In this document: positions 1 to 11,780 of the stretch, in pieces
How positions within the stretch are numbered: the first letter of the stretch is position 1
Layout: each line of letters begins with the position of its first letter
Source: Apus apus
Lineage: Eukaryota > Chordata > Aves > Apodiformes > Apodidae
Reading direction: 5' to 3'
Assembly: GCF_020740795.1 (NCBI RefSeq)
Contig: NC_067296.1
Location: forward strand, 3,759,001-3,823,000
Length of the DNA: 64,000 bases
Program-made: the position numbers and the translations under genes
The notes under the pieces: model-generated
Database searches by the model: none
What the model saw: the letters and a program-made list of their open reading frames with translations, nothing else
What the model was told of the DNA's origin: nothing

Positions 1-2400
1 TAATTCTATTTCCTGTTCCGTGTCATTTTATATATCAATAGTGTATAAATTTGTTGCTGTTCATATCCCCACGGAGCTGTCAACGTATAATGCACATTTC
101 TGTACTAACTGGGATCTTCTTAATTACATAAAGTTCTCTGATCAGCCTCAGCAGGGCTTTTAAGTGGGCTTCTTCTTCCTCTTGATGTGATCAGCTGGCA
201 CACAGTGGTGGCAGAGCTTAGGTGAGCACAGGCTGTGTGGATCCAAGTTCTACCTGGCTCTTCCACTGCCAAGCAAGGGACTGAGAACAAAAAGCCCTGC
301 CCAAACCCTCCTGGGCTTCTGACTGGCAGTGGTTTTGGGAGAGTATGGGGTCAGATCAGGTCAGACTCTGACAGCAGTGGCATGGGGAATTAATGAAAAA
401 ATGAGGTTGTAGCAACATCAAAAGATTGCTGCATCAAAGTGTAGTAATTGCCAGAACAGGAGAGATTTCACACAGCTGATAGCTCCTTTATGAGATTACC
501 AGTTATCAGAAGGGGAAAAAAAATAAAAATCAGAATTAAAAAACTCGTGCAGAAAATTAGGAAAAGGAAGAGAAATGGCAACGTGGCATTTTGGATCCTC
601 TTCTGAAAAACAGAGCTTCAGTGAGACAAAGCCAGTGCTGAAACTGTACTAGAGACATTAGCAATCCTTCCAGCCTGGCACAGGTTCCAGGATTTGTGCC
701 TGTCTGATGGAAGGATCTAGTTTTCTTTAAGGAGATGATCCCGACATCAAATCCACCTGCGTGTTGCTGTTGATCTGGGCAGGTGGAGGCTGTTCTGGGG
801 GGGGGGACATGGCCACACTCCCTGGGAGCAGCTGCAGCACAGGAGATGGCCCAGAGGTCGCTGAAGAATAAATGCTCCAAAGGAAGATGCAGACACTTGG
901 TGAAACAAGGCAAAGCCTTCAACCCATTTATCAAAGAATATGCAGTTCTCATTTCAAGGCAGGTGAAGCACTGCTGATAACTTCCCAGTGCAGAGACTTA
1001 ATCTACACCCAGAACATTTTTAATTAATGCTCTGCAGCTACCAAAGGCAAAAATCAGCAGATGACTTTGGAATTTGCTGTTGGTTCTTGGATGATACCAG
1101 GCTATGGGGCTCTCTTCTTTCATTCCTCTTGACCACTCCATCAAGATGTTCTGGGCAAAGTGAAGGGATGTAGCAGAAACGTAACTTGTCTGCCTGGTAT
1201 TTCCCTCTCAAGCTAAGGGGGAAAACACAGAAGGTGAAGATTATAGTTGCTTCATTGTTATTTCAGCTGCTCCACTGCAATACCAAGTGCTAAACTTTAG
1301 TGCCTCAGGGGATGGCAGTGAGCACTTAATTGCCAAATTTACAAAAATGGGGAAAAAATAAAGGGGGGATGGGGAAATATTAAATGATCTCATCCTCCCA
1401 AGCCTTAATGGAAATGAATCGAGGCTGCTAGACAGCTCAGGAAGGCAATTACAGGGAAATAATCTGTGGTGTTTAGCGAAGCAGTGATGTGGGGCATGCT
1501 GAACATGATGGATCTGGCTGCTATTTCCAGTTAATAATAACGTACTTTAAGAAAAGGTGGTGCTGCACATGTTGGTGCTTTTGTGGCTGTTCGTGTAGTA
1601 GTGGAGCCAGCCGATTGTATTTTCCTTTTTTTTTCTGGACTGGAAATTGCCTTGAACCCAGTGGCTGGAGTGGCTTGGAGCAGTGCAAGTTTCCCCTCAA
1701 GGCAAAGCCTCTTTAAGGCAGAATTTGCTTTTGTGAAGATCTTGGCCTTCTTTCCATCAGTCCAGCTGCTGGAAAAATTGTGGCTTAGGGAGCTGTTACA
1801 TTCTTTGAGAGCTGGTGTGTGCCCTGGTTGATAGCCATCCTTGGCTGAATTCCCTGATATAGGTCAGAACTAGTTGTTAACAATAAAAAGTGTGTGTGCC
1901 TGGAAATAAATGCACTTCTTAATAGAATCGAGCAGGGGAAGAGTTTCTCTGTTCTTAAACCTTAGGTCCTCCTTTCTGCTGCAGGGCTCCAGAGACAGCT
2001 GAACAAGCTGTAACAAAAGAGACTCTTAAAACTGTCCTGAACTATTTACTGAGGTTTGAAAAGTCAATTTAGATTTTCCTGTGCTTGGTCTCAATTGAAA
2101 GCAGAAGCACCCACCCCCTGCCAGGAGGGTGCAGGTCCTGTGGCAGAGGCCCAGCCTCACCAGTGTGGTTGGGACATGGGTGAACCCAGGGGCTGGGTCT
2201 CCCTGGCACTGCCCTGGGCCACTCCCAGGCAACTGAAACCACTCTGAACCCAGCTCTAAGTGACCATGGGGTGCAAGTGAGCCTGGAGAAAAATGGCAAT
2301 TGGACCCAACAAATGTCTGTGCAGTTCCTGTTGGTCTCTTTCTATTTTCTTACACTGTAGCTGTTCAAGCCAGTCTGATGTTTTGGTGTGTTTTTTTTGC
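1..2400. other. Unique sequence without a supported gene
   Basis: No open frame here is longer than about 131 codons, and none resembles a protein family I recognise. The stretch is mixed-composition unique DNA with a run of ten G at 797-806. I see no retroposon, RNA gene or promoter-like cluster. A slightly GC-richer patch at about 2100-2230 is open in two frames on opposite strands, which is the usual effect of local GC content rather than a sign of coding. Confidence 0.6.
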
Positions 2401-2744
2401 ATAGAATCATAGAATAATAGAATGGTTTGAGTTGGAATGGACCTTACAGATCATCTAGTTTCAATCCCCCTGAACAGGCAGGGACACCTCTCACTAGACC
2501 AGGTTGCTCAGAGCCCCATCCAATCTGCCCTTGAACACTTCCAGGGATGGGGCAGCCACAGCTTCCTTGGGCAACGTATTGCAGTGTCTCACCACCATTT
2601 CCTCCTAATGTCTAACCTAAATCTTCCCTCTTCCAGTTTTAATCCATTATCCTTGTCTTCTCACTCCTTGCCCTTGTCAAAAGTCCCTCCCCAGCTTTCC
2701 TGTAGGTCCTTCAGGTACTGGAAGGTGCTCTAAGGTCTCCCTGA
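2401..2744 (-). mobile_element. CR1 LINE, 5'-truncated 3' tail
   Basis: Read on the plus strand this begins with the reverse complement of the CR1 terminal repeat (ATAGAATCATAGAAT). It continues through the complement of the 3' untranslated region (GGTTTGAGTTGGAATGGACC) and then the antisense of the last part of ORF2, ending near GGTCTCCCTGA. The element is therefore on the minus strand. It has lost all but its last roughly 340 bp, as is usual for CR1, whose reverse transcription often stops early. Many substitutions relative to the pattern shared by the other copies show an old, inactive insertion. An open frame at 2437-2733 plus is only the antisense of this repeat. Confidence 0.93.
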
Positions 2745-3590
2745 CCATGATTTTAAACACCATGCCTTGTCAAGCTCTCCAGTGCAACCACTAGGCACCA
2801 CTAATTTATTCTGCATGTAGCTTGTGGGCTCTGTCAAGCTGATTCAGACTCCAAAATCCTCAGTCTGATTTCCAGGCCAACTATATTAGAATAAGGCCAG
2901 AGAAAAGTAATAAAGGAAAGCAACATTTAAATATTTATCTGGAATGAACAGAATGAAATTCCAAACTCTTGAGAATTGCTTGTTGCTAATGATTTGCTAA
3001 TAAATCAGTCTGTGAGTGGCTCATGATTCTCTCTGATACTGCTCACTTTGCAGAAGAGTCTTCTTCACCTGTAGACACCTGGAAGTCAGGTGAGAAGGGA
3101 AAGAAGGAATCAATATATGATACCATGAGAGCATCTTCAGAAGATAGATTGCTGGCAGCAATGTTAGTTGTCTGCAGAATAAACTGTGTTTATTCTCTGT
3201 GTTCAGACCTGTTGGAACATCAGACATCCCCAAAAGCATGACAAGCCCATAGGCACAGGGCACCTGAAGGGATGGGGAAGGAAACCTGCTGGAAGGAGTT
3301 CCCAGCCACCCACAACGGCTCAAACCCTGATCAGGGATGCTCAAGAAACAGGGATGGGGAGGTGTGAAAAAATGAAAACTGCATCACTCTGGCTTCCCAT
3401 CTCAATTAGAGTTGCCTTTCATTTCCAATCAGTGCCTTGATGTGCAGACTGCCATCAACACCTGCATTCCTGGAGCACCTGAAGAAGACCCTCCTGGTGC
3501 AGGGTGGGGCTGGGACCTTTCCCAGAGCCAGGCACCCATTTCCCATTGTTTGTAGCCTGCGTTTCAGAGCCATCAGTCAGTGCTACAAGA

Positions 3591-3629
<39 letters not shown>

Positions 3630-6600
3630 AGGGAGGAATAATTGTGCCATTAATGATTGCTATTTTGATTACAGGATGCAATTGCCACTGCGGTTGGAAG
3701 CCAATCAAGGCGTTGTGAGTGGGAACCTGCTGGTACTTCCCAATGGTCCTTGATTAAAAAGGAAGCTCTTGGCTATCTTCAAGCAGCAGGAGAGGAAACA
3801 GCAAGTGCCAGACTCCCATTCCCGCTGGATCACAGCTCATTTTCACCATAGCTTAATCACACAATCTCCTTTTTTCTCAACTCTGAGGTCTCCTCCCTTC
3901 TTTGCTCCCAACCAGAGCAGCCTTTGCTTTTTTTGGTGACAAAACCTCAGTGCTCAGATCTTTGCTTCAGCTTATTTTCCTGCAAATGAAATACATCATG
4001 TGCCTTCACATTCCATCTTCAGTTTATATATGTTACTGCTTGCTTTTCAACACACCCTTTTTCACTGCAGTGGCAGATAACCAAGTATGTAACTGGAATC
4101 CAGCTCAAAACCAGTGACAAAAACCCAGATAGACTATTTTGGTACAGCAACAGGGCATTCTAATTAAAGAGATGGCTGAAGGTGAAAACATATTGGGGTA
4201 TCTCCCACATTTTCTGTGGATTTTTCACATGGTGGAATTTCTTCTATCCTGGCTATTTCCTGGCACCAGGTGTGTCAATGATTTTCCTAAGAAGAAAGGG
4301 GGAAAAAAAAACAAACAGAGGGGTTTTTGTGTTGTTGTTTTTTTTTTTTTTGCTAAAAATAAATGAGTGAAAGTGAGTGTTCTAATCCAAAATCCAGTGT
4401 TTTATTATTTAAATCACTGAAACAATAACTTGTGTTATGGGGACAGGAAGCTGTAGGGAAAATCTTGCACTGCAACTGTCAGTGCTGGATTAGTGTCTTT
4501 TAAGTCCTGTAAACTTGAAATGAGGCACTTCAAATACCATGAGACATTACGAATGCACAGAACCCTCGATACAACAAAGCATCCTTGTTGCTGAAGAACA
4601 CCTGAAATCAGATGGTGTTCTGGTCATTGTGTGTTTTAGTCATTTTTGTACGTTTAATAACTGGTCTGCCTCGAGACACAGAAGATTCATAAAGGAAAAA
4701 GAAAGTCCCAGGTTCATTCTTGGGTTTCAAGCTGCATGAAACAGAAGCTGATTGATGTCAGCAGGTCCCTGCAAATGTTGTGAAGTGAACCTGGCAACCC
4801 ACCAGGAACACCAGGCAGGCTTATGGGGATGCAGGGAGGGACCTTAAAGCTTTACTTAGTGCTCTGCCCTGTAAGTAGTTATCCAGAGTAGTATTCTCTG
4901 TGTTGTAATTTTTAATGTACAGCTGTAGACCAACACTGCTATCTGGTTTATAATGTTTCCTAGCAGAGATGGTGGCTCTCACTTCAACCCACCATACAAA
5001 TTTCAGTTCTCTGGTGGAAAACTCATGCCCTCTGGTACCTGGAGTGTTCCTGTCTGGCTGAAGACTGATCTGATCTCATTTTTTGCAAGGGTTAAATGAA
5101 AGTGGAGATGCATTTGGAACGCAAAGGTGTTTGCTCCTGCACAAGCAGTGTTAGCCATTAATATGGAATTGAATCTACTGTGTAAAAGGGGCCATAACAC
5201 CACACAGCCTCGTGCCATGAGGTTTTTTTTACATTGATATTAAGCACTGGTAAAAAAAAAAAAAATAGAGGACAGAAACAAACTGAAGAGTCTTAACTGC
5301 AAGCACCTGTAGCCAATGCTTTCAGAAAGGTTCACACAGCAGCACTGGGGACTAAAACTCTGTTACACTCTTTTCCCCTTAGAAGCTCTGCTAATGCATC
5401 CATCTTTTTAGCTGGTTGGATATGAGGTAAGGCTAAGTGGCAACCATTGAGATAAAATCGTCTTAGCACAAATAATTAATAAAAAACAACAGCAAAACAG
5501 CTTAGAAGCTCTCTTGATATCAGAAACAATTACATGTCTCAGTACCAGGTCTCAGACTGGTTTCTATACCCTTTCATCACCCAAGCAATGTGATAATGCA
5601 ACCTCCACACTCCTAAACACCTCTGAAAAAGCAGCCTCTTAAGGGGTGGAGCTCAGATCTAGAGCACATGAAGATGCTGTCTTTCCTTGTTCATCTTTCT
5701 TCACAAGTGACAGCTGTCAGGGAGTTTCAGCCAGTATCAGAATTACAGAGAAGCTTTGAGGAGAGGGTTTGAGTTTGAAGGGTTTGGCAGCCCCAGGAGG
5801 ACAGGGAGGAGGAGATCCCATCGCTGTGGGCAGGCGGAGTGTGGGAACTAACCCAGGCTCAGAGAGGGGCAAACAGTTCTGGGCTTGGGCAGCTGATTTG
5901 GATCTGCAGTTCATGGCTGAGTGTAGCACAGCTTCCCTGGCAGGTACCTGCCATGGATAATCTTTTCTGGGAACTGAGGCCTAAACACAAAATGCCACAG
6001 AAGAGAGACCCTTTGACTTCAGGGGGCTTTCAGTCGGGGCAAGAACAGAATGTTCCTTGGGTGCCCTTCACAGCCAAAAATACATTCTTAATCCTTTTAC
6101 AGTATCAGGAAAGGAAGAGCTGGAACTGGGAGAGGGCAGATTTGAGGGTCTTGGTCTTTTCATCATGTTTTTTAGCCCCTAGGTCTCTCCATTATCACCA
6201 GGCCTAGTTTTCCACACTAAGCCAGACTCTACCACTATTTCTGACTCTCCTTCAGCTGAGAACAACCATCTTGCACCAACAGCCCTATTAAGATGAGGGA
6301 AACCTGTTTTATAGATAGACAGACAGCCTTTCATTAAACTAGACCATTTTTATTTGGTCTTATATGTCATATCACTGCAAATAGATAATGCAATTCTGGT
6401 ATAAACCAAGGTATATTGAAGGTATAATGAAGGCATCATGAATGCAGTATGTGACAATGACCTCCTCAAAGTAATTATTTACTTTGTTTAAAAAAAAAGA
6501 AAGTGTTTTTATTTATTTTAACCCTGTTGCCAACATAAGGTATTTTCTTGGTTGCATATTTTAAGAAACTGTGAATAATCACTCCAGGTTCATTTTCTTT

Positions 6601-6949
6601 GCAGTTACTAGTTTTTCAGCTTTACCTCATGTTTTATCCTTCTTCATCCATCTTACTTGAATAATCCCTGTCCATTTAACCTAGCCCAGGGTGCTATAAT
6701 CTATCCAGTCATAAATTCCCTCCTACTGTATTTTTTCTATCATTTCTATGTGTCATGGGAGCCTTTTACACTTCTTTGAAATAAACTTCAAGTTTGGTTA
6801 TTGCAAATAATTTTATACCCTTAGCAATTTGCCAGATCAGTGTTCATTCCCATTTTGAGGTTATGTAGAATTGTTGAACAATTCTAGCAGATATCCTTTC
6901 AAGACCTTACTGGAAATAGGTAAAAATCCTCCTTACCTTTTGTTTCTTC
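2745..6949. other. Unique sequence with simple repeats, no supported gene
   Basis: After the CR1 tail the sequence is unique and AT-rich. It contains the (GT)16 tract annotated separately, a T14 run at 4338-4351 and an A14 run at 5252-5265. None of the short open frames resembles a known protein. A 40-bp piece at 3675-3714 has AG before it and GTGAGT after it, but nothing else supports an exon. Confidence 0.55.
3595..3626. repeat. (GT)16 dinucleotide microsatellite
   Basis: Sixteen uninterrupted GT units follow GTGA and are followed by ATAAGG. Tracts of this length are normally polymorphic in birds and can adopt Z-DNA under negative supercoiling. It is the longest pure dinucleotide tract in the window. 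Confidence 0.97.
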
Positions 6950-7240
6950 TTTTATAACCAATTATCAATCCATAAAAGCAAGACTTATTTTATCCCATGG
7001 TGGTCCCACTTCTTTAAGACCCCAGGAGAGGAAATTTAATGAAATTATTTTGGAAATCCAGCTCTGCTATGTTGAACAATCCTTTTTATTCACAAGCTCA
7101 TAAATATTTTCAAAGAGCTCCAGATTTCTAATCACAATGTAACTTATTAAAAGCATGTTGATTCATCCTGCTTATTCACATACCTACAGACTTTTTTCTG
7201 TACTATACTTCTACAAATTGTCCAGTACAGGCAATAATTT
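6950..7240 (-). mobile_element. Very old CR1/L3-like LINE relic (reverse-transcriptase part, antisense)
   Basis: On the plus strand several segments occur in the order expected for the antisense of the reverse-transcriptase region of old amniote CR1/L3 LINEs. These are a segment near CAATCCATAAAAGCAAGAC, then TATCCCATG, CTTCTTTAAGACCC, TGGAAATCCAG, TTATTCACAAGCTCATAAA, AAAGCATGTTGATTCATCC and CATACCTACAGAC. The matches are separated by many changes and gaps, so no reading frame survives. This implies an insertion far older than the other CR1 tails here. The call rests on remembered consensus wording, and the ends are approximate. A profile search against amniote repeat models would settle it. 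Confidence 0.5.
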
Positions 7241-10200
7241 CTCTAATAAAAGAGAAGGAATAGAAGAGATCAGTCAACAGCCTTTTAAATTTAAAGATGA
7301 ACCATGGCTTCAGGAAAGCACATCTTGATTTAACACCCTTTGGTTTTGTGTCTGCTATTCCTGACTTTCAAGGAGTAGGAAGGAAAAGGAGCAGCCAGGA
7401 CTCCCTGACAAAAATAAGGACAGTGTTACAGCTACACTTACATGGGCATCATGGAGGGAAAAGTAGAAGAAAAGGGATCTGGGAAGGAAAGATGACATTT
7501 CACAGCCAACTGAGTAGGAATTTTCAAGGCATGGGCTGAAGTGCTTTAGATTTTCTCTATGGTGCTCTGGTGGAGATGATGGTAGTAAAGTCAAAGTGCT
7601 TTTTTAACTTTTCCTTTTTCCTTAACATTTAACTCTTCTGTTACAATATATTTATTTCCTGGGGTTAGTTTGCCACCTGCAGACAAAGTGTAAATGGGAG
7701 AGCTGTAGCACTTTGCCATACGTGACGGATATTTACGGGTGACACGTTCTGCAAGGAGAGTAGTTATTGAACTTGAATTTTATTTCTGACTTTTTACCCA
7801 GAAATCAAACCTAACAATAAATGCTGGGAGTCTGATGTTCCTGAACTGTCACATGTAGATCTGTAATGCTCTAACAGGACAAGAAGCAGCTTGTCTTGGT
7901 TGGGAAATTTAATTTGATAGTTCTCCATGGCTGTAGCAGTAAATATTCCTGGCTAGAAGATGTCAGAGTGTTTGCTCCTATTACAGGAGAAAAACTACAC
8001 AAGCAACAACTCCTTGACAGCCCATATAGACTTTCACCCTTGAGTAGCACCTACTGAAACACTGGTGTTGCAAGAGTAATAATAAATCCGACCTCAGCCT
8101 GGTCATCTGGAGCAGATTCCTTTGAAGCTACAGCCCATCCTGCTCCTATTAAAATCAGTGACCATTCTGTGCTCTGTCTTTTTGTCACTGATGCAGAAAA
8201 TGGGCTTTCTCAGCCTTCAGAGACAATCTGGTATCCACACTGCTCGAGGCACTTTCAAAACTGTTTCGCTCAGCCTGTCTGATACACTGTCCTTAAAACC
8301 AGGGCTCTGCAGGGCTGGCAGTGGGTGCTGTTACAGCACCTCCTGCAACAGATTCTTCTAGGAAAAAAAACAACAGTTGATACATTGAGTCTTCAGAGCT
8401 CTCCAGAATGATGCTGATAGCAGTGACCAAAGTTCAAGAACCGAAATACAAAGCAGAAAGGCTGCCTGCTGCACAGCTCTGCAACGTGCTGCAGGGACTT
8501 GCAAACACAAAAGCATAGTCACGTGCCAGAGCTTTAATTCTCTGCTATCGGCAATTTTCCTGTGTTTGTGGATGTCTTCCTGCCACATGAAACCATTAGG
8601 ATGCCAAAAGCCAATTTACAAGTCCCAGGAGTGGAAAAATCTCAAGAGTAAATTTTGATTGTTTGTGGCATCAGAGGATTCACATGGACATAAACCATCG
8701 TTTTGATTTTTAGGTTCAACCGTGATGAGAGCAAACAAAAGAACACAGTTGACTTATTTCACACTAAAACTTTGCAAAATAGCACTTTCAAGCATGTCTT
8801 GAAGCAAGGAGCTCCACAGACAGATGATGCCCAAGCTGAGTGTTCAGGATCTGAGCAGGTCACCCAAACTGAAGGACCAAAATGCATCCTCTCTCCTCGG
8901 GAAGAGCTACTTACACTGGGGAGACAAACAAGAAAGCTCATATCAATACCAAAAACAACCAACCTTCAGCACCCAAATGCTCTGTTTGTAGGGAGGTATT
9001 TATATTTTTTAACTCTGATATTAACTGTTCTGTGACAATTAAAGCCAAGGAAATGGTTACACTTGGAGCACAAGTGGAATTATGGCATGACTAAAGAGAG
9101 CAGGAATTCGTCATTGAGCAGTTGCAGTGTTTCTCCCTGTTATATATGGACATGTTTTGCCTGCCTAAAAAGTGAATTTGGACACCATTGTGGTGGGAGA
9201 GCTCATAAAACAACAGGGGGAGAAAAAAAATGATAAGAAACATACTTGTTTATAGGTGGTGTCAGGAAAAGAAAGAACCTCTGCAACAGTGTCTGGGTCT
9301 CCAGGGCTACGAAGGTGGCATTTTCCACCTACACAAAATTTACTGAAAACATAAAATCCAACAAGGAGATATGTATCATTGTGCTGATAGTCTGCTATAG
9401 AGATTCTGCTGGAGAATATTACCTCCCACGACTCTTTTCCTCTTAATGCAGCATCACCTATAGCATTTCCCTGCAGGAAGACTCAATAATTAATTAATCA
9501 GCATCCATCATCACACGTTGGAGTATCCTCATCTCCTCATTTGACCACAAGGAATTATTTTCTTTCCCAAGGTGGAACACATGGAGATTTATTCAGATGT
9601 GAAAAGCAGATTTATACACAGACACCACAAGGAGTGAGCAATACCCAGTCTCTAACACATTCTTGTACAAGACAATGTATCTGAGCAATGTGTGGAAGAA
9701 TGCAGAAGGCAAAGCTTGGCCAGATTCATTTCTTTTCCTGTATGATCCTTAGCTAGAGGACCACTGAAATACCCAAAATTGTAGAAAGTTTTGTACCCCT
9801 GAAGCTTTTAGACACCTGCCATTGTTGGAAGAGTGAGCCCTTCCCAAAGGATAATTGGTCTTTATTCTTCCAGAAATGTAGGGTTGCCCCTTCTATGCAA
9901 AAGCAAAACGATTTAGAGTGGAGGCAATATTGGTGTTGCAGTGGTCTAGTTAGAAAAATACAACTGGTTAATTAACACCAGGTCCTGAACAGAGGTTTTT
10001 CAGCACCACACAGTTTTAGCACCTCTTTCAAGGAGCTTGTCCAAATGCCAGGATTTGGTTCTTGGGAGCAACTTGGGCCTGTGACTCTGCAATAGTTTGA
10101 GAGTGCAGCAGCAAGAGAGGACTTTCCCCCATGATGCTGCACCGTGGGGGTGACAGAGCTGGGTCACATCAGTGTCTCCTGCAGCACCTCACTCCTGAGC

Positions 10201-11590
10201 TTGATGTGCCTTGAATCTCCCTGCACCTCCATTTAGCCTCCAGAAAATCAAAACAGTAGTTCACTTCTCCTTTTCTAGGCTTGTCCTCCATCCATGGGCA
10301 GCAAGTCTGCAGTGAAGAGCCATCCTTGTGCTGGGCTAGATCTGTGTATGTGCGTGCGAGTGTGTGTGTTTAACAGATTAAGTTAAAAACAATCTTTATC
10401 GCTTCATTTAACTAAAGCATTTTTCCAGACAAGTTCCTCTGCTCGAATGTTCCTTCTAATTATCATTTTCCCTTTACAATATGTTGTGTCATGCTGCTGA
10501 GGAGAAAGCTCATAGCGAGAGAGAGCACCGGGGTTGTGAAGGAAATATGTCCTGGCTATTAGAAAGTTCAATGAAGCGCTGACTTTTATATCATCATCCA
10601 GGGATGGGTGAAACAGTCCAGAAAAAAAAAAAAAAAGAAAAAATACCCCCAGCTGAGCAGCAATGTGAGGCGTAAAAAACCCCCTCAGTTTCACAATGTT
10701 TTTTTAAGGTTTCTCCATCAGTTGCAAGGTTATTTTTCTCCCTGTAAGTGGTTTTATCCGAACTGAGATTGCGTCAAGATGTGGAATGATAACCCTGGCC
10801 AGGCTGGTTGCTTTGTGCCCTGAGCAACAGTGGCTCTGCCCAGGCTGCCCCGGGACCTGCTTGCTCAAAAGAGATGATTTGGAGTCGTGTTCATTTCCTT
10901 TTATCCCAATTCCATGAGCTGTTTGCAGCTGTTAATTTAACAGCTTAGTGCTTCCATCTTCCATAGGCAGGAGCAACCGCTCCAGTGCCTTAGACATGGG
11001 AACGTCATTTCCAGTAACAGGCCTTAGAGGACTGGGAGATGGTAGAAAAATGCTTTTGCTCCAGTGAGCAGGGATAACATGGTGGCTACATAAGTCAACT
11101 GAGAGAGATTCTGTAAAATGAGCCTGTGTAAGCTACAGCTCCACAGGGATGAAACAAGATGCGAAGAACCATAAAAGCAAGGCCATCTTGGAAGAGTTTT
11201 TCTAGGGCACAGTGTCTGCAGTGCCGAGGGAGCTCGCTTAGCCCAAACAGCAGAAACACTGGGTGTAAAGTCTCTGCTAATGCAGGTAGGTGCACAACCC
11301 TGACCACATGAATTCAGGACTTCTCTCTGTGGGACATGTCAACCTGGACCTGGGACAGACCCTTTTTCCAAGCAGTAGTTATGGCACAGTGCTGCAGAAG
11401 AAAGAGTGAAGCTGACTTAAGGCACCTGCTTGCGGAAGAAAATGTTTCTATTTTATGTCTTCTGAAGGACTGATGAACTTTATGATCACGAAGCTACATT
11501 TCAAACTTCTTACTCAGACCTTTCATGAATCAGTATCACTGAAGTCAGAATTTCAAAATTAGGGGTTTTTTCACCTTCTTTTACAGGAGG
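7241..11590. other. Unique AT-rich sequence without a supported gene
   Basis: The stretch holds only short, scattered open frames on both strands, the longest about 110 codons at 8703-9035. None shows a recognisable domain. There is an A15 run at 10622-10636. I see no retroposon tail or RNA gene in it. Confidence 0.55.
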
Positions 11591-11780
11591 AAGGGAAGGG
11601 AAGGGAAGGGAAGGGAAGGGAAGGGAAGGGAAGGGAAGGGAAGGGAAGGGAAGGGAAGGGAAGGGAAGGGAAGGGAAGGGAAGGGAAGGGAAGGGAAGGG
11701 AAGGGAAGGGAAGGGAAGGGAAGGGAAGGGAAGGGAAGGGAAGGGAAGGGAAGGGAAGGGAAGGGAAGGGAAGGGAAGGG
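11591..11780 (+). repeat. (AAGGG)38 pentanucleotide array, uninterrupted
   Basis: The unit AAGGG is repeated 38 times over 190 bp with no visible substitution or indel. It begins after ACAGGAGG and ends at GGTTGTTG. The plus strand is pure purine with a G3 run every five bases, so it can form intramolecular G-quadruplexes. The duplex as a whole is a mirror-symmetric purine/pyrimidine tract that could form triplex DNA. A perfect array of this length suggests recent expansion and likely length variation among individuals. It could be miscounted, since assemblers tend to collapse or pad such arrays. No gene function is implied. Confidence 0.99.

Noticed and set aside
2437..2733. 98-codon plus-strand open frame
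   Set aside because: It lies entirely in the antisense of the CR1 tail; the same antisense wording recurs at 47075-47473.
3675..3714. 40-bp possible microexon between ATTACAG and GTGAGT
   Set aside because: Splice-like dinucleotides are common. The upstream pyrimidine tract is poor, the peptide is unrecognised, and no partner exons are visible.
11591..11780. CRISPR-like or telomeric array
   Set aside because: The units are contiguous five-base repeats with no spacers and are not the vertebrate telomere unit TTAGGG; it is a microsatellite.
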